64,000 nt of DNA from JADJPG01 sp964491875. Its GTDB lineage: Bacteria > Verrucomicrobiota > Verrucomicrobiia > Limisphaerales > JADJPG01. Each line of letters begins with the position of its first letter. Position 1 is the first letter of the stretch. A model generated the notes under the pieces. The model saw nothing but the letters and a program-made list of their open reading frames with translations. It did not search any database and was not told the origin of the DNA. The stretch is from contig CAZBIC010000017.1 of NCBI GenBank assembly GCA_964491875.1, forward strand, positions 62,001-126,000, given 5' to 3'. Positions 27,401 through 36,143 of the stretch are shown one piece after another. Made by a program: the position numbers and the translations under genes.

Positions 27401-30400
27401 ACTTCCATTCCCATTCTATTCCGACATTCAGGCACAGCTTGGCTCAATTTACTCCGTTGGATTGATGGATCGCGTCAGCACGATTTGCGGAAACAACTTC
27501 AATATAGTTGACACCCCGCAATCGGACTGGCCATCCGCCAGAAACCGGCTCACGTTCAAAACGCTTTCTTCGTTTCAAGTCGCCCAAGGCCGTTGTCGCG
27601 ACTTCGTGCTCACGGGCACCAATGCGCCTTGCGGAGAACTATCTTCCATCTGCTCGGGCTCATGGGAGGTTCGGCGCTATAACGAAGTGATTGCCAGCGA
27701 GTGCGCACCGCATGGCTGGAGCGTGGAACCAGACTATGGTGTTTATGGAGGAGTAAACGTTTGCGCTCCGATAGACGCCCTGACCTCCAATGGTTACGAA
27801 GTGCGTTTTGATGACGGAACCAATGCGCGTTCCGGTTATTTCTCCGTTGTTCCCGCGACCGTCTTGAATACGGCACCCGTCTTGAAGCCGATTGAATTGT
27901 CCAACCCGGTGTGTAGTAGCAACACGCTGGTCACGGTCACGGTGTCGTTGGATGCACCTGCCCAAGGCGATGGAGCATTTGTCGGTGTCACATGCAGCGG
28001 AGTTACAAATAAAGCCATTCCCAGCTATCTTCATATTTCCGCCGGACAGACCACTGTCAGCTTTACCTTCCGTCCGTCGCCAGTTACCTCCGACACTTCA
28101 TTTGAAGTCGTTGTGTCTTACAATGGGGAGCGCCGAGCCGTTGGGACCGTGATTCAGGAGTTATCCTCGATGTCATCGTTCGAGGTCGCAACCGCAGTAG
28201 ATTCGCGTCGCATCGCCGTCGATTGGGAACCAGTCCCGGGCGCACTTTACTATGCTCTTGAACGTGGACCGGATGGTTTTGGACCGACGGAGACGCTCGC
28301 GATTGGATTGACCAGGACGTGCTACGTCGATGAGATGCCAAACGATGGCGAGAACTGCTACTATGTCACCGCTTGGAACAACTACGACAGCGTTCAATCG
28401 GATTGGGGGTTGACCTCTTGTTCCACGTTCTCTGCCAATGCCGTCCTTCGTCCCCGCATTTCGCCGCACGGTGGCCGTTTCAACGATTTCGCGTCGGTAA
28501 CCATTTCATGTGAGACGACCAACGCAACGATTCGCTACACGCTCGACGGAACAATCCCTTCGCCGACGAACGGGGCTGACTATACCAACGGGCAACCGTT
28601 GCGCCTCACCAGCAGCGCCCAGCTAATCGCCAAGGCGTTTGTCGGCGGCACCTGGAGTCTTGATGACCGTGCGGATTTTCACATCTCTCAACCTACGCCG
28701 CTGGGTTGCGGCAATGCGATCACTTCCGTGCTTGCGAACACCAATCAACCCTCCGTGGTCAAAGGCTTTGGTTGGTTTGGTGCCCGCTATAGTTTCGAGG
28801 GGCGGCGTGGCGACCAGGTGTTCGTTTCCGTGCTGTCTCAGAGTTTTGACTCCGATCTAAATCTGCGCGATCCCAATGGAGTGCTCGTGGCCGAGAATGA
28901 CATTGCCATTTCCACCGGGCTGGGAATTCGTCCCGCCATCGGCCATACATTGCGAACCAACGGCACGTATGTTTTCGAGGTGACTTCCGCGAATCAGGGA
29001 ATCACCGGGGACTTTTCCGTGCAGGTGACATGTGAACAGTCTCCCGAGCTTGATGTGCTTTATGGCGGGACCAATCTAACCAACTATAGCACGCTGGATT
29101 TTGGTCTCACCAACAATGGAGCCACCATCTCCCGCACGATTACGATCACAAACTCCGGGTCGGAAACACTCACCATCACGAATATTACCGTCAGCCCGAG
29201 CAGCCTCTTCTCGATCAACCCGACCAGCATTACGAGCATTCCGACGAACGGATTCACCAACCTGGTCATTACTTTCAACGCCATCAGCAACGGGCCACAG
29301 ACAGGTGTGGTTTGGTTCAACAATAATGACGAGTTCGATGATTCCCCGGAGGGCTTGGAGATTGACGATCCATTTGTCATCTATTTTGAAGCCTTTGTCA
29401 ACCCGCCGGGTGTTCCGCCCACGATCAAAATAGTCAATCCGACAACCAATCAGGTTGTTACCACTCCGCCAGTCATCGCCATCGACGCCGCCGCGACAAA
29501 GACCAACACTGCCTCCATCACGCAGGTTGTCTTCCGCGCCACCGGGCCGGCAGGGATTACGACCATCGCCACCGGAACCAGCACCAATGTCACTTGGGCG
29601 AACGCCGCTGCCGGCACGTATGTGCTCAAGGCAACCATTACCGATAGCGCAGGACGTGTCGGCATGTCTGCGCCGGTCACCTTCAAGGTCAACACGCCTC
29701 CTGTGGCCGTGGCGGACCGGTTCACGGTGTATATGAAGAGCACTAACTTCCTGGATGTTCTCAGCAACGATACTGACGCTAATGGCGATTCGCTGGCGGT
29801 CACCAACATTGTATCGTCGCCGACCAACGGAGTCGCGAGTTTGGTTGACGGCGCGCTCTTCTACGCTCCAAGCAACAATGTCTTCGGGCGGGATCGGTTC
29901 CATTACGCGGTCGCCGATGTGCATGGTGCCCGCTCCACAGGAACGGTGAATGTCGTCGTGCTGCCATCGGGCAGCTTCCTTACCATCCTGTACACCAATA
30001 CCGTCGGCATCAACGTGCTTTCGGAAATCACCGAGCCGGCCAACATCACGGCAACAGCCTCCAGCGATTATCTGGATTATTGGGTGCTTGAGTATCGGCC
30101 GCGCTCAAGCGGCCCGGCAGTCTGGCAGACCTTGGCCAGCGCCGAGACCAACGTGCAGAACTCGGTTGTTGCCGCGCTGGATCCCACGCTCCTCCAAAAC
30201 GGCATCTATGAACTGAGGGTTTCGGTGTTCGACATGTTCGGCTCGTCGCTTGATACCGGGACAAATGTCACCTTGGTTCACGAAAACAAGATCGGCCATT
30301 TCACCCTCGCGTTTACCGATTTGGAAATTCCCGTGTCGGGTCTGCCCATCACACTGACACGCACCTATGACAGTCGCAACGTCAAGTCCGGCGATTTCGG

Positions 30401-33400
30401 CGTCGGGTGGAATTTGGACGTGACCTCGGTGCGCCTGGAAAAATCCGGCATCATGGGTGAAGGCTGGCAGGCCGAGATTGGCTCCGGCTTCCTTGGATTC
30501 CGGGCGTGTGTCTATGAGACGGAGCCTCACTTCATCTCCATCGTGTTTCCGGGCGACAAAGTGTTTCGATTCCGGGCCGTGGTGGATTTGAATGATTCAG
30601 GCACACCTTGCACCGGCTCCGTCGGTGTGGATGCGGCCTGGGGGCGCATGACCTATGCTCCGCTGCCGGGAACAGTCGGGACTTTGCGCGAGATCAATCC
30701 AACTCCATTCCTCGATTTGGGCTTCGAGGGAATCGAGTACCCCATCACGTTCCACGACTCACGCGGAACAATCGCCGAGGCGGAGGCAGACGCCGATTCC
30801 GGCGCGCTCTACGATCCAAAGGAATTCGAGTTCACCACTCTCGACGGGCGCAAGTTCCAGTTCAACGCCGCCGGCAAGGTCGTCAAGATGACTGACCGCG
30901 TTGGAAACTCCCTCACGTTCAGTTCTGACGGAGTTATCCACTCATCCGGCAAGAGCGTGAAGTTTATCCGCGACGCGGCGGGCCGCATCGAGCAAATTTA
31001 CGATCCCAACGGACTTTCCACCAATGGCGTTCCGACTGGCCTGCCTACGCTAGTTTACAAATACGACTCGGTTGGAAATCTTGAGAAGGTATTACGCCTC
31101 AAAACTCGGAATATTTCCGACCCGGCGTATTTGACTACTGTCTTTGGTTATACCAACTCGAAGTATCCGCATTATCTCACCGACATCGATGATCCGCGCG
31201 GAATCAAAGCCGTGCGTAACGAATACAGCGATGATGGCCGTCTCAAGTCGATGACGGACGCCAGCGGCAAAACGGTCAATTACATCCACAATGTGGATGG
31301 GAGAAAGGAAATCATTGTGGATCGCCTGGGCCAAACCAACTCCTTCGTTTACGACGCAAAGGGCAACGTGACCGAATCGGTGAATGCTCTTAACCACACG
31401 AACCGGTTCACTTACGATGCCAATGGCAATCAGCTCACGCACACCGATCCACTCGGCCACGCCACCACGAACACTTACGATGCCAACGACAACCTGCTGT
31501 CCGTAACCTTGCCGCACAAACCGGGCGAAAACCCGGAGGCGTTCACCACGCGGTTCACTTACGATGCTTACGGCAACCAGATCACCACGACGCTGCCTAC
31601 CGGCGCGGTGATCAGCAACACGGTGGATACGGCCACGGGTGACCTGCTGGCGGTGCGTGCCGGAACGAACCTCATCACCAGCTTCTCTTATGATGCGAAG
31701 GGCAACTTGACCGCCGAAGGAGATCGATTCGGCACAAACGGCTTCGCCAACGATGTGTATGGTAACGCACTGTTCATGACAAACACGCTGGGCCAGGTGA
31801 TCGAGAGCGGCTACGATGCGAACGGAAATCTCACGAACCTAGTGGATGGCGGCGTGACCAGCACATTCCAGTATGACGCTTTGGGCCGCGAAGCTATTTC
31901 CGATTACGGGAACGGCATCACACTCAGCAACAACTTCGATTCGCATCTCGACTGGACGAGCGTGGACGCACCGACCATTGGTCACATGGAACGACGCTTC
32001 GACGAACAAGGCCGGCTCGCGGGCTGGACGACTGTCAACGGCGCGACGCCCGGTTTTGCCTACAACGCCAACGGCCAGCTTGAATACGAAACCAACTCCA
32101 TCGGGCAGGTGACCTATCGCGCCTACGATGCCGCCGGGCGATTGACGTTCGTCAACAACCTTACCACCGGAGCCAGCAGCGGCAGTGGTTATGATGCCGC
32201 CGGAAGGCGCATCGCCGAGACCAACGCTCTCGGCGGCTTCGCTCTCTACGCCTACAACCCCGACGGCAGCCTTGCTGCGATGACGAATGCCTTCCTCACC
32301 AATGCCTGGTTCTACTCTTACGAAACGGGCGGCGGTTGTTGCGGTGGCAGCGGAGCGACGACGACGGTGAAAGACCCGCTCGACCGCGAAGTGGCGCGCA
32401 TGGCCTCGTCTTACGGCCTGCCCCTGCAAACCATCCGCCGCGCCAGCGCGGGAGCCACCGGCGCGAATGCCGCCACCAACTCCATCACCTACCTCTCCGG
32501 CATGGTCAGCCCGGAACAGGAAGCACAGGATTATCCAACGGCTATCACGGATGAGGGCGGGCGCACGCGAAACTTGGAATACAATTCGAGCGGGCAACTG
32601 CGCCGCGCCACGGACCTGAGCGGCTCCGCTTGGTGGACGAACTGGTTCGCCGGCCCCAACAACCAACTTAGCCGCGTGGACAGCCCGACCCGCGAATTGA
32701 CCAGCTACTATTACGATGCGCTGGAAAACGTGCTCGCTATCAAATTCCCAGATAACAATTCACTCACGAATTTTTACGACCCCGCCAACCGACTCAACGG
32801 CGTGCGCCTGCCCAGCGGCACGTTGTTGACAAATTTCTTCGATTCGGCCGGACGATTGACGAACCGCCAGGCGCGCGTGAATGGAGCCGTGACGGAGAAC
32901 GTGGGCCTGAGCTATAATGTTAATGATGCCGTGACGATCATGACGGATATCACCGGTGCCAGCACGAACGTCTTTGACACCGCCGGGCGACTTATCGGGA
33001 TCGACTATCCGACTGGAGCCAGCGTCCGCTATGGCCACGACCTGCTTGGGCGCATGACTTCCATCACTAACAAGGCTTCCGGGGGCGGCACAGCCTATGT
33101 GACGAAGTATGTTTATGATGCCTTGAACCAGATCACGGAAGTCATCGACCATTGGAACCGGACGAACCGCTTCGAGTATGATCGCGTGGGCCGGCGGACG
33201 AAACGCACGCTGGCCAATGGCGTGGTCAGCGAATGGCAATACAACTGGAAGGATCAGGTGACCAACTTGACCCACAAGACAGGCGGCGGAACGACGCTGG
33301 CCAGTAGGGCGTATGAGCGGCTTGCGGGTGGCGAACCCTCCAAGATTACCCGCGATGACGGCACTTACGTCGAGTTAAAATACGATTCCGCGCTCCGTTT

Positions 33401-34937
33401 AACGAACGAGGTTTACAAGACTTCCGGCGGCTCCGTCGTCGAGACGATTGGCTATGGATACGATTTGTCCGGAACACGGATGCGTTTGTCGAACAACGCT
33501 GGCACCTTCACCAACGCCGTGACCGCAGGCTATCGCGTAGAACAAGTGAAGAATGGTACAACGGTGACTGAGAGTTACACGTTTGATACCGGTGGACGGA
33601 TCACGGGAATGACGCGTGATACTGTGACGCGCTCACTTGGCTACAACTCGGCGGATCAATTGACTGCGGTCACGAACATCGGAACGTGGGTGACCTACAC
33701 GCATGACGGTCAAGGCCGACGCACAGTTGCAACAAACTCCGCAGGCACAGTGCGGCGGTTTCTGACTGCGCCGACGCCAGGCACTGACTTGGAAAGTCCA
33801 CATCTGGTGGCCAATGCTGGCGGCACACTCCAACAAGGTTACGTGTTCTTGGGCGACGAACCTCTTCTGCGTTTCGATTCCGCCGGGAACCCCGTGTATT
33901 ACCTCGAAGATGCGATGGGCAGCATCGTTGGCTTGGTGAGCAATGGCACCAGCATCGCGACGTTCACCTATGATGGGTTCGGGAACTTCCGTTCGGTCAG
34001 CGGCACCACCAATGCACCAACCGGTACCGGCGGCGACTTCCGTTTCCACGGTGGATGGTTTGAGGCTGAAACTGGCCTGCTCAGTATGCGGGCACGAGAA
34101 TACGATCAGCGGACGGGTAGGTTTTTGAGTCGCGATCCTATACAGGGAGACAGTCGTGTGCCAGAAACCCTCAACCCTTATGCCTTTGCGAACAACAATC
34201 CAATGGTATTTACGGATTCGACTGGCATGGAGTTTACCATCCTCGGTGTTAACGTCAGTTCAGCCATCAATGCAGGATTGAATGCAGTCAAGACTTTCGG
34301 AGTGAGCTATGCACGTTCATGGGCCAGGGACAAGATCGCAGGATCAATTCTCGATAACCTTATGTCGATGCTAGGATCATACTTTCCGGCTTTGGCTGAC
34401 GGTGGGGATGAGTTCTGGAAGCGGCACATGAATGCAGGGACTGCGTTTCAGAACACCGTACGTGACGTACTGTGTGAACTGGGGTTCAGTGATTTTGTTT
34501 ATTTCGAGCCGGGAATACGCGAAGACGGCACGCCCGTGAACAATGGCTTGTCATGCCAATATAAAGAAGAGGGGCTTAAAATCATACCTGGTGTCATGAG
34601 ACCAGATATTGTTATTGGTCGAGTTTCCCCTGTAGATGATCATGGGCGTCCTGCAACGGAGAAGTCGTGGCTCATCATTGAGACAAAAATTCGAGTGAGC
34701 TCATTCCTATCGTACAAAACACGCGCCAAAGATAGGAGACAATTCAACGCTACAGTTCGTTACGCTGCGAAGCATGGCATGCTCAAGGCGGCAGCATTCG
34801 TCTCGTTGACACGGGGAAAGGAAAGTAATGCGAGAATTGCGCGTGCCTTTATTAAGGGACAGGCAGCCAAGGAGGGAGCGAACGCGGTTGTATTGAGTTT
34901 CGATCCCCGGGAGCTGCGTCGAAAAAAGCTAAAATAG
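21450..34937 (+). CDS. Giant secreted RHS/YD-repeat polymorphic toxin with vWFA domains and PD-(D/E)XK tip
   Basis: 4495 residues. Signal peptide at 1-20 (VFLSLPLSASA-Q). An N-terminal unit shared with the second giant protein and a right-handed beta-helix-like region (about 385-920). Calcium-type repeat DSDNDGIVDYVEDRNGNG at about 957. First vWFA at about 1138-1340 with intact MIDAS DVSNS. Ig-like domains at about 1350-1620. Second vWFA at about 1643-1860 (IDSSYES, MIDAS altered). Fn3-, chitobiase-C- and ASH-like domains at about 2240-2650. Cadherin-like domain at about 2747. DUF6531-like module LPITLTRTYDSRN at about 2960. YD repeats at about 3150-4100. RHS core at about 4143-4257 (GLLSMRAREYDQRTGRFLSR, NPYAFANNNP). 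The tip (4260-4495) has PDIVIG ... WLIIETK, a PD-(D/E)XK signature (Asp about 4385, ETK about 4411-4413). Tip DNA is visibly poorer in GC: 23 of 60 G/C at 34561-34620 against 35 of 60 at 32041-32100. Likely a contact or secreted nuclease toxin. Confidence 0.8.
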   Translation: MKNSLWSVLVFLSLPLSASAQVARVARVDEAPKISEPRVVERGPHHRVWERTITEKLRNGKTVERKSSFTELANGLHHLKDGQWVESREEIEVFPGGAIARSTAHQVIWSQNINTAGAIDLLTPDGKRFRSHIIGLAYIDAATGKSEMIAEIKDSIGELVGSNQVIYRDAFTDFRADVRYTHTRAEFEQDIILRENPPSPWEYGMNPATTRLEVWTEFIEAPEPVRGTSLLKQEGDIAVRRGMVDPDLTDERLEFGEMTMGPGRAFPTENESDEFSESFSTPVGKNWIRIDGRQFLIEKVDYRDVLPQLDRLPKSAAIAPVQRNQMQAARRGENRSRLLAAAKAPAPALLATTSPMRLAQITPRERGFVLDYTLMTSATNFTFQGGTTYYISGNVTLSGTTVIEGGVIVKYTNSILAIQGPVDCRADVYRPTFFMSKNDNTYGETIPGSTGNPLTNYYGSRCLDFTGNTNAIALHNLRFRHSFYAVYLNTGCDVTVRHSQFYRCFAGIVSYGGSKARLRNALIHDGEYAIGGTSLTNIQGEHLTAHRLKYLISSSSAYLTNSIVLAVTNLVKYTGANVLSNSVDTGYFQTLAGGARYLVNSSTNRNAGTTNINAGLLADLKRITTEPPKTLYDYFYANTNLSPVIVGDTVSGDLPDLGYHYSIIDYLASGAVVDTGVTVVATNGVNIAIDYSQNNFGFALVESALISQGSPFATNRIFRAHMVQETSTGNPGTRMMFYDTEGGFSQTAQARLRFTELIQLPSDGYILFTGTGFSALELSHSSIYGPSFVVDISGSSPLVCGATNSFWEGGGVQFGVGNYGTNTTVHLRNNLFRYTGIAFVGGTNTWTVRDNLFDSVSTNIYDFGSPVQNSFNAYYQSTNVNFSGGTSNLFLSSLAYETGPLSRYYLPTNSPLINAGSTSASSVGLYHFTTTTNQVKEGTSTNDIGLHFVALNGSNQPVDSDNDGIVDYVEDRNGNGVADGSETSAVNPVLTIASSLEYIKGGPGKRLDTNAIAYDTDSLNWGGGQLTVKNTSGAEVNDLLGFRLQGTNAGQINVSGTNISYGGTGIATYTGGNGTNTLIISFNTNALNASVQALVRTLTFQSVSNTPSISNRILSFTLSDGKGGTNMSATQTINIVCPDGMDLMLVMDVSNSMIRSYDTNCNFTTDSNRFWTAKAAASNFVASLNLAGGDRVGLIAFSGPAVLKVPLTNNTTVLQSNIYALSNSSGTELDDPINLAKTNLSNSASNVLRAMVILSDGEIYNGTECTPGSNIVAELEAARQAADAEIRIITVAFHTGECCALGGTNFLASISGSPRDYHFLDPTSLDYHYAPSFLDLASNFTAVAHSLCRGNEFPTVTITSPTNGASFNAPANVSITVEAFDDGTVTNVALFIGTTNFVNLTSSPYAVTWSNALGGNYALKAVAIDNTGQSSTSAVVNVTVLKQPPSITLVAPTDGARFAQVAALMLRAGVSDVDGTITNVVFYTNGVACIAQTNTPFRLPWTNLVAGTYSAYAKAWDNDGQTALSLTNTFYVDSCPQVGVSNLTLSSSSVPGGSNVTATITLSNAAPAGGQLVSIYSSSPNVSVPASLHIPAGTNTASLNIATYATVAGDSASITASTPLKTNSTTLTIQANALQFSRSAAQCGPMDVVFVIDSSYESLAGMDPIGPAVSNVVEGIKWMTGGDYQLALVTFAQNQVFVDVPFSLTNELTFRDAVDNLELVFDNCTINDPSIEALNTVINALPSSGRPEQVGEFTNYFRAEARKFIILMTDMGPLGFGTNYCSVNHITEPRVFDPAGGHQRAVEASLKGIQICTVLTPSHEEPAEAEYWLPTYEAALDYAFVTDGTHFAADAQSHRTKSFYGFTEEIHELGFGILSFLSQCGSDGEVVVTRDDLLQQNHPAITLNDGKCLAASLNSASFDLSGVETPVVEAQFQRTGRLLINHGSRFDLNLGVASNSDTNLAFFAPPSFFAQTNALGVAYATSWALPFPFYSDIQAQLGSIYSVGLMDRVSTICGNNFNIVDTPQSDWPSARNRLTFKTLSSFQVAQGRCRDFVLTGTNAPCGELSSICSGSWEVRRYNEVIASECAPHGWSVEPDYGVYGGVNVCAPIDALTSNGYEVRFDDGTNARSGYFSVVPATVLNTAPVLKPIELSNPVCSSNTLVTVTVSLDAPAQGDGAFVGVTCSGVTNKAIPSYLHISAGQTTVSFTFRPSPVTSDTSFEVVVSYNGERRAVGTVIQELSSMSSFEVATAVDSRRIAVDWEPVPGALYYALERGPDGFGPTETLAIGLTRTCYVDEMPNDGENCYYVTAWNNYDSVQSDWGLTSCSTFSANAVLRPRISPHGGRFNDFASVTISCETTNATIRYTLDGTIPSPTNGADYTNGQPLRLTSSAQLIAKAFVGGTWSLDDRADFHISQPTPLGCGNAITSVLANTNQPSVVKGFGWFGARYSFEGRRGDQVFVSVLSQSFDSDLNLRDPNGVLVAENDIAISTGLGIRPAIGHTLRTNGTYVFEVTSANQGITGDFSVQVTCEQSPELDVLYGGTNLTNYSTLDFGLTNNGATISRTITITNSGSETLTITNITVSPSSLFSINPTSITSIPTNGFTNLVITFNAISNGPQTGVVWFNNNDEFDDSPEGLEIDDPFVIYFEAFVNPPGVPPTIKIVNPTTNQVVTTPPVIAIDAAATKTNTASITQVVFRATGPAGITTIATGTSTNVTWANAAAGTYVLKATITDSAGRVGMSAPVTFKVNTPPVAVADRFTVYMKSTNFLDVLSNDTDANGDSLAVTNIVSSPTNGVASLVDGALFYAPSNNVFGRDRFHYAVADVHGARSTGTVNVVVLPSGSFLTILYTNTVGINVLSEITEPANITATASSDYLDYWVLEYRPRSSGPAVWQTLASAETNVQNSVVAALDPTLLQNGIYELRVSVFDMFGSSLDTGTNVTLVHENKIGHFTLAFTDLEIPVSGLPITLTRTYDSRNVKSGDFGVGWNLDVTSVRLEKSGIMGEGWQAEIGSGFLGFRACVYETEPHFISIVFPGDKVFRFRAVVDLNDSGTPCTGSVGVDAAWGRMTYAPLPGTVGTLREINPTPFLDLGFEGIEYPITFHDSRGTIAEAEADADSGALYDPKEFEFTTLDGRKFQFNAAGKVVKMTDRVGNSLTFSSDGVIHSSGKSVKFIRDAAGRIEQIYDPNGLSTNGVPTGLPTLVYKYDSVGNLEKVLRLKTRNISDPAYLTTVFGYTNSKYPHYLTDIDDPRGIKAVRNEYSDDGRLKSMTDASGKTVNYIHNVDGRKEIIVDRLGQTNSFVYDAKGNVTESVNALNHTNRFTYDANGNQLTHTDPLGHATTNTYDANDNLLSVTLPHKPGENPEAFTTRFTYDAYGNQITTTLPTGAVISNTVDTATGDLLAVRAGTNLITSFSYDAKGNLTAEGDRFGTNGFANDVYGNALFMTNTLGQVIESGYDANGNLTNLVDGGVTSTFQYDALGREAISDYGNGITLSNNFDSHLDWTSVDAPTIGHMERRFDEQGRLAGWTTVNGATPGFAYNANGQLEYETNSIGQVTYRAYDAAGRLTFVNNLTTGASSGSGYDAAGRRIAETNALGGFALYAYNPDGSLAAMTNAFLTNAWFYSYETGGGCCGGSGATTTVKDPLDREVARMASSYGLPLQTIRRASAGATGANAATNSITYLSGMVSPEQEAQDYPTAITDEGGRTRNLEYNSSGQLRRATDLSGSAWWTNWFAGPNNQLSRVDSPTRELTSYYYDALENVLAIKFPDNNSLTNFYDPANRLNGVRLPSGTLLTNFFDSAGRLTNRQARVNGAVTENVGLSYNVNDAVTIMTDITGASTNVFDTAGRLIGIDYPTGASVRYGHDLLGRMTSITNKASGGGTAYVTKYVYDALNQITEVIDHWNRTNRFEYDRVGRRTKRTLANGVVSEWQYNWKDQVTNLTHKTGGGTTLASRAYERLAGGEPSKITRDDGTYVELKYDSALRLTNEVYKTSGGSVVETIGYGYDLSGTRMRLSNNAGTFTNAVTAGYRVEQVKNGTTVTESYTFDTGGRITGMTRDTVTRSLGYNSADQLTAVTNIGTWVTYTHDGQGRRTVATNSAGTVRRFLTAPTPGTDLESPHLVANAGGTLQQGYVFLGDEPLLRFDSAGNPVYYLEDAMGSIVGLVSNGTSIATFTYDGFGNFRSVSGTTNAPTGTGGDFRFHGGWFEAETGLLSMRAREYDQRTGRFLSRDPIQGDSRVPETLNPYAFANNNPMVFTDSTGMEFTILGVNVSSAINAGLNAVKTFGVSYARSWARDKIAGSILDNLMSMLGSYFPALADGGDEFWKRHMNAGTAFQNTVRDVLCELGFSDFVYFEPGIREDGTPVNNGLSCQYKEEGLKIIPGVMRPDIVIGRVSPVDDHGRPATEKSWLIIETKIRVSSFLSYKTRAKDRRQFNATVRYAAKHGMLKAAAFVSLTRGKESNARIARAFIKGQAAKEGANAVVLSFDPRELRRKKLK

Positions 34938-34939
34938 GT

Positions 34940-36127
34940 ATGTTTTTCGGAAGATTGTTTTCACCCCAAAATTTGTGGTCTGCCGCCAAACGGGGAGATA
35001 CGGCAGCGATTGAGAGATTGGTTTCCGAAGGCCATGATGTTAATGGCAAACGGCAATCGGTCGATGGGGAAACACCGTTGCATGTGGCAGCTCGCGCAGG
35101 TCAATTAGAAGCTATCAGGTTGCTGGTAAACTGCGGCGCGAAGATCAACGGCAAGGATGGGGATGGCATGACCCCTCTAATGGCTGCTATTACCGAAGAG
35201 CAAAACACTGCTGCCGTGGAGATGCTGCTCACCTTGGGCGCAAGTCCAAGTGCTCAAGATAAAGCCGGAATGACAGCATTAGATCACGCCGCTTTTTCAA
35301 GCTGCAACAAGCTAGTCGACTTACTCATAAAACGAGGAGTGCAACTCAATGTAGGCGAGGGGAAAAGGCGGTCATCGCCCATCGCGCATTGTGTTTCGGG
35401 TGAAAACTTTCCCGGCTTAAAGATGCTGATTGCGGCAGGTGCTGATGTCAATGCAGTGGACGCAGGAAGTAGTCCCCTTGCAGCCGCCGCAGCTCTTGGC
35501 CGCGTTGATTATGTTCGTCTCTTGCTTGACGCTGGTGCCGTTCCTAGCCAGCAATCAGATGGTGACGGATATTCCGATCTTATGTCAGCAGTAGCTGGTG
35601 GGAATCTTGAGATTGTTAAGATGTTCATAAAGGCGGGAGCGAACAAGAATGCCATCCATCCAATCATGCGGGAAACTGCTCTTGATATTGCTGAGAATCG
35701 AGAAAAAGTGGAGATTGCAACATACCTTCGAAGTGTCGATGCCAAGCGATCAAAAGAACTCCCCGAAGCGGATCTCGGTAAGAAGTCTGCGACGGAGACT
35801 TTCTGGCAACTACCAAATGAATTGTTCCTATCAGCTTCTGTTGAGCCATCGCCCCCAAAAGCAGGTACGGCATCCATTACTGCCGAAATAGCCACGAGCA
35901 AGATCGGCGGTTTTGCTGGCGAGATCGAATATCGGCTGACCGAAGGTTCTCGTGGCTTTGGAGCATGGAAGCGGCTGTTTGATGAAAAAACCGACGAGGA
36001 TGGAGATACGCTCTTTTCAGATGAAATAACACTGAGCAGTGGAACGAATGTTGTAGAGTTCAGAATTCGTGATGAAGGCAGCAAGGATTTCGTTTGCCCC
36101 GAAGGATGGAAAATCATAGCAACCTGA
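34940..36127 (+). CDS. Ankyrin-repeat protein, candidate immunity to the RHS nuclease tip
   Basis: 395 residues, no signal peptide, so cytoplasmic. A short N-terminal helix precedes about seven ankyrin repeats spanning about 10-265 (GETPLHVAARAGQLEAIRLL, GMTPLMAAITEEQNTAAVEM, GSSPLAAAAALGRVDYVRLL, GYSDLMSAVAGGNLEIVKMF). A C-terminal about 100-residue beta-sandwich-like domain (SVEPSPPKAGTASITAEIA, GEIEYRLTEGSRGFGAWKRL) follows. It starts 2 nt after the toxin stop in the same lower-GC composition as the toxin tip. Ankyrin proteins are a recognised class of immunity partners in polymorphic toxin systems. Assignment rests on position and family, not on any visible interaction site. Confidence 0.75.
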   Translation: MFFGRLFSPQNLWSAAKRGDTAAIERLVSEGHDVNGKRQSVDGETPLHVAARAGQLEAIRLLVNCGAKINGKDGDGMTPLMAAITEEQNTAAVEMLLTLGASPSAQDKAGMTALDHAAFSSCNKLVDLLIKRGVQLNVGEGKRRSSPIAHCVSGENFPGLKMLIAAGADVNAVDAGSSPLAAAAALGRVDYVRLLLDAGAVPSQQSDGDGYSDLMSAVAGGNLEIVKMFIKAGANKNAIHPIMRETALDIAENREKVEIATYLRSVDAKRSKELPEADLGKKSATETFWQLPNELFLSASVEPSPPKAGTASITAEIATSKIGGFAGEIEYRLTEGSRGFGAWKRLFDEKTDEDGDTLFSDEITLSSGTNVVEFRIRDEGSKDFVCPEGWKIIAT

Positions 36128-36143
36128 ACATTCGACTCAAGCG